Source: an uncultured Chloroflexota bacterium (lineage in GTDB: Bacteria > Chloroflexota > Anaerolineae > Aggregatilineales > Phototrophicaceae). From it: a DNA stretch of 6,698 nt. A model generated the notes under the pieces. That model made no database searches and was not told where the DNA came from. It saw only the letters and a list, made by a program, of their open reading frames with translations. Below, piece by piece: positions 1 to 5,171 of the stretch. Both the position numbers and the translations under genes were made by a program. The stretch covers positions 1 through 6,698 of the forward strand of contig CALDGT010000904.1 of NCBI GenBank assembly GCA_937942935.1, read 5' to 3'. The stretch's first letter is position 1. Each line of letters begins with the position of its first letter.

Positions 1-17
1 AAATGGGCGACTCGTAG

Positions 18-55
18 GGTGGGTACTAGGGCGCTTGTCGCCCGTATGTCCCACC
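18..55. repeat. Long imperfect hairpin (inverted repeat)
   Basis: Three paired blocks nest in order: GGTGGG (18-23) with CCCACC (50-55), TAC (24-26) with GTA (44-46), and GGGCG (29-33) with CGCCC (39-43). The loop is CTTGT, with TA (27-28) and TGT (47-49) left as an internal bulge. That gives about 14 G/C-rich pairs. A further pair, GGGCGAC (5-11) and GTCGCCC (37-43), competes for the same right arm. The A-run lies on the plus-strand 3' side, so neither strand reads as a normal intrinsic terminator (a T-run would have to follow the stem). It is more likely a palindromic repeat element or a structured RNA; function unknown. Confidence 0.65.
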
Positions 56-145
56 GCGAAGAAAAAAACCGCTTGTCGCCCGTATGTCCCACCGTGACGA
101 AAAAAACCGCGTGCGCCCATATGTCCCACTGTGATGAAAAAAATA
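33..145. repeat. Three tandem 38-bp repeats
   Basis: Unit 1 (33-70) and unit 2 (71-108) are both 38 bp and differ at only a couple of positions in the CCACCGNGANGA section. Unit 3 (109 to about 145) is more diverged and one base shorter. Each unit has a G/C-rich first half containing CGCCC-GTATGTCCCAC and ends in a run of seven A. The units abut with no unique spacers, so this is not a CRISPR array. Unit 1 begins inside the 18-55 hairpin, so the hairpin's right arm is the part that has been amplified. The array lies downstream of the minus-strand gene and may continue beyond the left window edge. Confidence 0.85.
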
Positions 146-157
146 TATTTGGCAAAC

Positions 158-199
158 GGTGGCACAACCGCTATCGCTAGTCCCCCCCTACATGCCACC
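158..199 (-). terminator. Possible terminator-like inverted repeat after gene 1
   Basis: A 7-bp perfect inverted repeat, GGTGGCA (158-164) and TGCCACC (193-199), lies 21 bases past the gene 1 stop codon in the minus-strand reading direction. The loop is 28 bases and includes a C7 run on the plus strand. A T-run (plus-strand A-run, 137-143) occurs only about 14 bases after the stem, further than in a canonical Rho-independent terminator. The large loop and displaced T-run make the assignment weak, but this is the only stem before the tandem repeats. Confidence 0.3.
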
Positions 200-219
200 A
201 TCTGATGTGTAGATGATTA

Positions 220-2955
220 TCAACCGTTACTGGGCATAACAAGATTCACGATGATGTCTGAATGTGTCAAGCCGATGGATTCAATCACCAAATAATTATC
301 GGGCAGGTTTTCTTCTAGCACCGCCATGAGAAGGGTTGGTATCACCTCATATAAGACGGCTTGCTGTGTTGCATTGCCACCCATGACCGATTCTAGGTTC
401 ACTTTGACGAATCCATTAACCAGTGATAATCGGGCAGTGGTTGTCACCACCCCACCATCACTAAATTGTGCGGTGGTGAGGATGCCTGCGGGGGTAATAT
501 CGAACAAGATAGAGGTGATATCATGGCTAAGATGTGGTTGTGCCATGCCGAACAACGGCTGTTCATTAAGGGAAATGGTCGCACCTTCACCGAGTATGAA
601 TTGAAATGTGTCTGACCACACCCCACCGCCGAATGATTTTTGACCGCGCACGCGCCAATAATAAGTGCCTTTTTGGGCGAATGTTTGGGTGTGGCTGGTG
701 GTTGTTACGGTGGCATCATATAAGATAGTGCTAAATTCGGCATTAGTCGAAATTTGTATCCGATAATTCTGCGCTCCACGTACAGGCGTCCAACGGAATT
801 CGGTTGTTAGGCTACTAGACCCCACGCCAGACAACCGAAATGGACTGAATACACTTTGTCCAGATGCCTCAATGGATGAATGGGGAGGGAAGGTATAAAT
901 ATACATCCCTTGTTGTGATACCCCATAATGTTCTAGGGTGCCATTAAAAGCGACAAAACTGCCATCATAAGAAATGCGCCCATACGGGTAAAAACTCAGT
1001 TGTGCTGGGACACCATTTGAATCTTTAGAAACATGCGTGACGGTATTTTGTTGGCGGTCATAGACATACATCTGGTAGCCTAAATAATTGCCTAAATCGT
1101 CATAATCATGGGCATTAAAGACCACATAACGTCCATCTGGGCTAAGATCCTGAAATAAACCAGAGACACTACTGCCATCGGGTGTCCTTAATGGGATAGT
1201 TTCATAAAGCCCTGTTTGAATATCATAGGCAAAGAGGGCGGCATAACGCGGGTCTGGAACGAGGGCGCTATGTGCCGAATTAAACACAATATACCTATCA
1301 TTGTCATAAAATGCGACACTCATCGTAGACCCCCAAAAATAAGGTACGGTAACAGGGGTGTTGTTGGGTGTCATGATGGGGTATGAGGTTTGGGCTTGGA
1401 CATCGTACAAATACAAGAATTGTCCTCCAAGTTCACCCGCCCCTAATTGTTGATAAACAATCGCCACATACCGATTATTTGGTGAAATGTAACCCATTAA
1501 TGTGCCGAATGTCGGGCTGGTAAACGTAGATACGCGCACTGTCTGGCTCGTTTGGAAATTGTGCAAATAGTAATCCCCAGCAAAGATAAATAGGCTCAGA
1601 TTACCATCGTCCGAGATATCTACCCCATTTACAGGATTCATGGGTGTTCCATTGGATTGTTTGGATATTAATGTGACCGTATTCAGCGTGCGGTCATAGC
1701 GATAAACCCCCTGAACCCCGTTAAAAGTCATTTGCACCAGCGCATACCGACCATCTGATGAGATATGAGGGACAAACCCTATTGAAGCCGACCCCAATGC
1801 CGATATACTTTGTGCTATCCAAAGGTCACGAGTTGTCCCCGTTAAAAAATCATACTCATTTATACCATTGATGAATAGCGACTGTGCGTTATCTCTAAAA
1901 AAGATTGTAGAAAAATCATTATTCACATTGAGATATGTGGTTGACCCGCCCGAAAATGGGGTAAACGTAAAGATGACGGTTCTTGGTTGTGACCAAAGCT
2001 CGCCGACTGCGCGTACCCGCCAATAATAACGGTCATACAAGAAAAATACTTGTGCGATGCTGGTATCGCTGGTCGTTTTTTCTGCGACAATTGTGGTGAA
2101 ATTGAAATCTGTCGCCACTTGAATATCATAACCGGTTGCGCCACTCACCGCGCTCCATATCAGCATGAAGGTTGGTGTATAAGATATAGCCATCTCACGA
2201 GGCGCAATTAGAGTTGGCACAGAACTTGATTCTATTGTGAATCGGCGCACCGATGACCATTCACCTTCTACAGTTCCATTTTTGGCACGCACCCGCCAAT
2301 AATATGTCCCTACCATCGAAAACACATAATTATAACTGGTCGGGGTAACAGTCGTATCATGCAAAATATTGTCACCATAGAAACCATAGATATGAGCAAT
2401 CTGAATCTGATATTGAGGTGCATCTGTGACCGCCCCCCAACTCAATGTGACATTGGGGTCAGATGTGGTGAGTGTATTGGTTGGGGCAAGCAATTCTGGC
2501 GCACTCATGGGTTGAATGATGAATTGGCGCACCGATGACCATGCCCCATAACTTGAATCGGGGGCATAACCACCTCTAGTACGCACCCGCCAATAAAATG
2601 TTCCTGCCGAATACAGTTTATAAGTATGGCTGGTTGCGCTGACTATAATGTCAAGTGCCATCTGACCAGAGAAGGCACTGCTATTAGAAACCTGAATTTG
2701 ATATATTCCTGCACTGCCCGCATTTCCCCAACTAAACGCGATATCGGGGTTTGTCGTGGTGAAACCATCCGCAGGGGCGATTAATGCAGGGATAGTTTGC
2801 GATAAGACATTGGCGCGTAATGGCATTGTTGATGTCTGCTGAGTCGGTGTGTCCAAAACGGCTACGGGAGATTGTTGGGCAAAAACAGACATATTAAAAA
2901 TAGCGAGCATGATTATCATGCTAACTGGCAAAGCGATGCGTTTGATGGGGTACAT
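220..2955 (-). CDS. Secreted FN3-like / TolB-like beta-propeller mosaic protein
   Basis: Probably an exported surface or extracellular binding protein; no catalytic motif is visible. Numbering from the ATG at 2955 (911 residues): signal peptide 1-26 (basic start, hydrophobic core, VFA before QQ); FN3-like domains at about 56-148, 152-242 and 245-334, each ending in F/YYWRVR then WS; a propeller at about 339-692 with six blade-like motifs of the form xSxDGRYVxF about 45-60 residues apart, resembling the TolB/PD40 families; a fourth FN3-like domain at about 704-789; and an unassigned C-terminal domain at about 802-907. The motif YDRxxNTVTxxSKxSNGxP occurs twice, 212 residues apart. The frame opens further, to a GTG at 3009 that would add 18 residues; the ATG is preferred because it gives a canonical signal peptide. 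Neither start has a clear Shine-Dalgarno sequence. The stop is TGA at 220-222. Gene 2 is divergent. The coding call is very safe, the domain calls moderately so, and the precise role is unknown. Confidence 0.9.
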   Translation of the reverse strand: MYPIKRIALPVSMIIMLAIFNMSVFAQQSPVAVLDTPTQQTSTMPLRANVLSQTIPALIAPADGFTTTNPDIAFSWGNAGSAGIYQIQVSNSSAFSGQMALDIIVSATSHTYKLYSAGTFYWRVRTRGGYAPDSSYGAWSSVRQFIIQPMSAPELLAPTNTLTTSDPNVTLSWGAVTDAPQYQIQIAHIYGFYGDNILHDTTVTPTSYNYVFSMVGTYYWRVRAKNGTVEGEWSSVRRFTIESSSVPTLIAPREMAISYTPTFMLIWSAVSGATGYDIQVATDFNFTTIVAEKTTSDTSIAQVFFLYDRYYWRVRAVGELWSQPRTVIFTFTPFSGGSTTYLNVNNDFSTIFFRDNAQSLFINGINEYDFLTGTTRDLWIAQSISALGSASIGFVPHISSDGRYALVQMTFNGVQGVYRYDRTLNTVTLISKQSNGTPMNPVNGVDISDDGNLSLFIFAGDYYLHNFQTSQTVRVSTFTSPTFGTLMGYISPNNRYVAIVYQQLGAGELGGQFLYLYDVQAQTSYPIMTPNNTPVTVPYFWGSTMSVAFYDNDRYIVFNSAHSALVPDPRYAALFAYDIQTGLYETIPLRTPDGSSVSGLFQDLSPDGRYVVFNAHDYDDLGNYLGYQMYVYDRQQNTVTHVSKDSNGVPAQLSFYPYGRISYDGSFVAFNGTLEHYGVSQQGMYIYTFPPHSSIEASGQSVFSPFRLSGVGSSSLTTEFRWTPVRGAQNYRIQISTNAEFSTILYDATVTTTSHTQTFAQKGTYYWRVRGQKSFGGGVWSDTFQFILGEGATISLNEQPLFGMAQPHLSHDITSILFDITPAGILTTAQFSDGGVVTTTARLSLVNGFVKVNLESVMGGNATQQAVLYEVIPTLLMAVLEENLPDNYLVIESIGLTHSDIIVNLVMPSNG

Positions 2956-3207
2956 AAGGTTTTTTTTCCCGTGATGAAAAAATGATAAGGTGCGTATAGT
3001 GTTGCTCACCCATATAGTACCATAGTATGAGTTTATTGTATGTGTATATTTTGTTAACCATCAGGTAAGCGTAGGTAAAATTAAAAGGCTTCATATAGTC
3101 ATTAAGCCCATTTCAGCATAGCGTAGAGCAAGCGTAGGGATTCCGTTAGGGATATTTTGCCATAGTCGCGTTATAGTCGTGTCATATAACCGAAAGGGGT
3201 ATTAGGG
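2956..3207. promoter_or_regulatory. Divergent intergenic region with short direct repeats
   Basis: This AT-rich spacer must contain the promoters of two divergent secreted-protein genes. I see no convincing paired -35/-10 with good spacing for either. Candidate -10-like hexamers are TATAGT (3172-3177) and TATAAC (3185-3190) for gene 2, and TACAAT or TACTAT on the minus strand for gene 1. Short direct repeats are dense: AGCGTAG at 3068, 3120 and 3131; ATAGTCG at 3162 and 3173; TAGGGAT at 3135, 3147 and 3203. Several pairs sit 11-12 bases apart, about one helical turn, as operator half-sites often do. A GGCTT/AAGCC inverted repeat lies at 3087-3108. Regulatory function is inferred from position and repeats only. 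Confidence 0.45.
3192..3199 (+). promoter_or_regulatory. Ribosome binding site of gene 2
   Basis: GAAAGGGG ends eight bases before the ATG at 3208. It is a reasonable Shine-Dalgarno match at normal spacing and is the clearest ribosome binding site in the window. It supports 3208 as the start. Confidence 0.6.
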
Positions 3208-5019
3208 ATGACCTACAAAACCATTTTCATCAGGTTGCTCATCATTATTTTTGCCATAACTCATTCGATAATCCATGCCGATGACATCCTCATCACCACT
3301 TGCGATTTTAATACACTCCACACCGCCATTCAAAATGCCGATGGTGTGATTCAAGTGGATTGCGAGGGGATAATTTCGTTTCCCAGACAAATAAGCATCA
3401 CAGGGGATGTGCATCTCATCGGCAACGAGGCGCTCATACTCGATGGGGGAGGGCGGACACGATTGTTTTATGTGGCAGATGGCGCATCGCTCACGCTCGA
3501 AAATATGACCATCCAAAACGGATATTCAAGCGAATTTGGGGGCGCAGTGTTGAATGATGGCGGGTCGCTGACCATCCACAAGGCATTATTCACCCGTAAC
3601 GAAGCAGGGTCTGGCGGGGCAATTTATAATTTTGGCGCGATGACCATCACAGACAGTCATTTTATGCGGAATAGTGGGGATTATGGCGGTGTGATTTATA
3701 ACGACGAGTCAGACGCGAGCATCACCAACACCTATTTTGCATTCAATAAAGGATATCATGGCGTGGCTGTTTATAACGATAGGGGCAACACAACCCTCTC
3801 TGAAGTCAAATTATATTATAATGACCCAAACTCAAGTGGGTCTATTTTATTTAATACGCAATCAAGCCTCATGGATGTTCGTTTGAGTTATCTGTATAGC
3901 CCCGCGCTTATTTATGGGAGCATTATCAACGACAACGGGATATTTTTGAGCCAAGATACCCATTATGCGCGTGTGAATTGTGAAGTCGGTGTTATTACCG
4001 ATAGGGGTGGCAACACGGGCGGGTGTGGATTTGATAGCCCCGCACCATCAACCGATGTGGTTGTGACCGATTGTGACCATTTTTGGGGGCGTGGCACAGT
4101 GCTAGAAGCAATCATAATCGTTGGTGTAGCAGATGGAAAGATTACATTTGATTGTAGTGGGACAATCGAATTTCTGTATGAATTAATTGGTTATCACAGT
4201 GTTACCATTGATGGGGGCGGTGATATTATATTCGATGGACGGGGGTCAAAAACCCTTTTCCGTACCATCGGGTATCCTTATGATGAAACTTTCCGCTTTG
4301 AGGGGCTAACTTTTCAGAATGGAAAAGCGAGTCGAATAGCAGGGGCTATCAGTTCTACAGGGAATTTGGAAATTTATAAGTGTACTTTTGAGAATAATCA
4401 ATCGTTTTCTGAGGGTGGGGCAATCTATCATGAAGGGACAATACAAATTCACGATAGTATATTCACCAATAATCAGGCACCAATCAATGGCGGTGCGATT
4501 TTTGCTGAACTTAATTTTGCAATAAGCACACAAGTCGCCTTTATGATGATCAACAGCACATTTAGTAACAATTTGGTTGGGCATGGCGATGGTGGTGCGA
4601 TTGCACTCATTCCATTTTATTCGAGCGAGACGAATTTTGCTTATATTATGGAGAGTACCTTTAGCAACAACTCCGCACAATTTGATGGTGGTGCGATTTT
4701 TACTGATGATGTCAACCTCACCCTCACCGATAGCACCTTCACAGGCAATGTGGCAGGCGAAAATGGTGGGGCAATTTATATGCGGGATGCTTTTATCACC
4801 ATTCAAAATAGCACCTTCACCAACAACACGGCGGGCATAGATGGCGGGGCAATTTTCCATGAACACGATATCAGGGAATATATTACAGTAGATAGTGCTA
4901 TCGCCAGCGCAAATTCAACTTATACAGATAATACGTGTGTATCGGCAGTGGTGATAACAGATTCGGGTGGAAATCGCGCACAAAATGCCGATGGATGCCC
5001 CAATTCGCCAAATGATTAA
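3208..5019 (+). CDS. Secreted right-handed beta-helix (GGAI/FxNN repeat) protein, two modules
   Basis: The 603-residue product starts with a signal peptide (about 1-24, hydrophobic LIIIFAI core, IHA before DD). The rest is predicted to form a right-handed parallel beta-helix, as in Chlamydia-type Pmp repeats and pectate-lyase-fold proteins: GGAI-type turns near 111, 136, 160, 378, 403, 428, 462, 494, 520 and 546, and FxNN or FxxN turns near 128, 152, 394, 419, 452, 485, 511 and 537. There are two related modules. Each opens with a TxCD segment (31-33 and 287-290), then a DC-xGxI motif (51 and 316) and an LDGGG-like or IDGGG motif (78 and 334). Each closes with C, then ITD-GGN and GC (258-273 and 577-597). 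No C-terminal autotransporter barrel, sortase motif or membrane anchor is present, so it is probably released or held non-covalently. A polysaccharide-binding, lyase or adhesive role is possible, but I see no definite catalytic set. The start is supported by the GAAAGGGG site. It is divergent from gene 1. Confidence 0.93.
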   Translation: MTYKTIFIRLLIIIFAITHSIIHADDILITTCDFNTLHTAIQNADGVIQVDCEGIISFPRQISITGDVHLIGNEALILDGGGRTRLFYVADGASLTLENMTIQNGYSSEFGGAVLNDGGSLTIHKALFTRNEAGSGGAIYNFGAMTITDSHFMRNSGDYGGVIYNDESDASITNTYFAFNKGYHGVAVYNDRGNTTLSEVKLYYNDPNSSGSILFNTQSSLMDVRLSYLYSPALIYGSIINDNGIFLSQDTHYARVNCEVGVITDRGGNTGGCGFDSPAPSTDVVVTDCDHFWGRGTVLEAIIIVGVADGKITFDCSGTIEFLYELIGYHSVTIDGGGDIIFDGRGSKTLFRTIGYPYDETFRFEGLTFQNGKASRIAGAISSTGNLEIYKCTFENNQSFSEGGAIYHEGTIQIHDSIFTNNQAPINGGAIFAELNFAISTQVAFMMINSTFSNNLVGHGDGGAIALIPFYSSETNFAYIMESTFSNNSAQFDGGAIFTDDVNLTLTDSTFTGNVAGENGGAIYMRDAFITIQNSTFTNNTAGIDGGAIFHEHDIREYITVDSAIASANSTYTDNTCVSAVVITDSGGNRAQNADGCPNSPND

Positions 5020-5021
5020 TT

Positions 5022-5047
5022 TGTCACCGACAATTTGTGACATTTTT
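5022..5047 (+). terminator. Weak intrinsic terminator after gene 2
   Basis: Two bases after the TAA, TGTCAC (5022-5027) pairs with GTGACA (5037-5042) across a nine-base loop and is followed at once by T5 (5043-5047). The order stem then T-run is right for Rho-independent termination in the gene 2 direction, but the stem has only six pairs, half of them A/T. A smaller competing hairpin, TTGTC (5021-5025) with GACAA (5029-5033), shares the left arm. Confidence 0.5.
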
Positions 5048-5060
5048 CCTACGTAACCTT

Positions 5061-5091
5061 TTCACACATTTAACGGTATTTCTGATAGAAT
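5061..5091 (+). promoter_or_regulatory. Candidate promoter of gene 3
   Basis: TTCACA (5061-5066) matches the -35 consensus at five of six positions. TAGAAT (5086-5091) resembles a -10 and is preceded by TGA, an extended -10 arrangement. The 19-base spacing is longer than ideal. It lies after the gene 2 terminator-like stem and would leave a leader of roughly 75 bases before the ATG at 5172. This is consistent with independent transcription of gene 3. Confidence 0.4.
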
Positions 5092-5102
5092 AATGATTAT
5101 AA

Positions 5103-5139
5103 GATGAATTCATAACAAACAAGCGTGTGTTTATTCATC
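5103..5139 (+). other. Leader hairpin upstream of gene 3
   Basis: GATGAAT (5103-5109) pairs with ATTCATC (5133-5139), and directly inside it AAAC (5117-5120) pairs with GTTT (5129-5132). The left side has a seven-base bulge and the loop is AAGCGTGT. That makes an 11-pair imperfect stem in the predicted leader, followed by CCTTTTAG. It could influence mRNA stability or act as a weak attenuator. It resembles no riboswitch family I recognise. Confidence 0.4.
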
Positions 5140-5171
5140 CCTTTTAGTATGCAAAAGGTAGAAAGAAAATT

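Noticed and set aside
33..145. CRISPR array
   Set aside because: The three 38-bp repeats abut directly with no spacers between them, and no cas gene is in view.
326..604. Plus-strand open frame of 92 codons within gene 1
   Set aside because: It is antisense to the well-supported C-terminal domain and fourth FN3-like domain of gene 1; no ribosome binding site or recognisable product.
131..2982. 12-bp direct repeat GTGATGAAAAAA at 131-142 and 2971-2982 as mobile-element target-site duplication around gene 1
   Set aside because: The sequence is A-rich and simple, the gene encodes no transposase, and there are no terminal inverted repeats next to the copies. Chance is sufficient.
4306..4866. 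Minus-strand open frame of 186 codons inside gene 2
   Set aside because: It is antisense to the GGAI/FxNN repeats and has no domain pattern or signal. The gene 2 frame on the plus strand explains the sequence.
3208..5019. Autotransporter (type V secretion) assignment for gene 2
   Set aside because: The GGAI/FxNN repeats resemble Pmp passengers, but the protein ends in PNSPND with no C-terminal beta-barrel segment or terminal aromatic residue.
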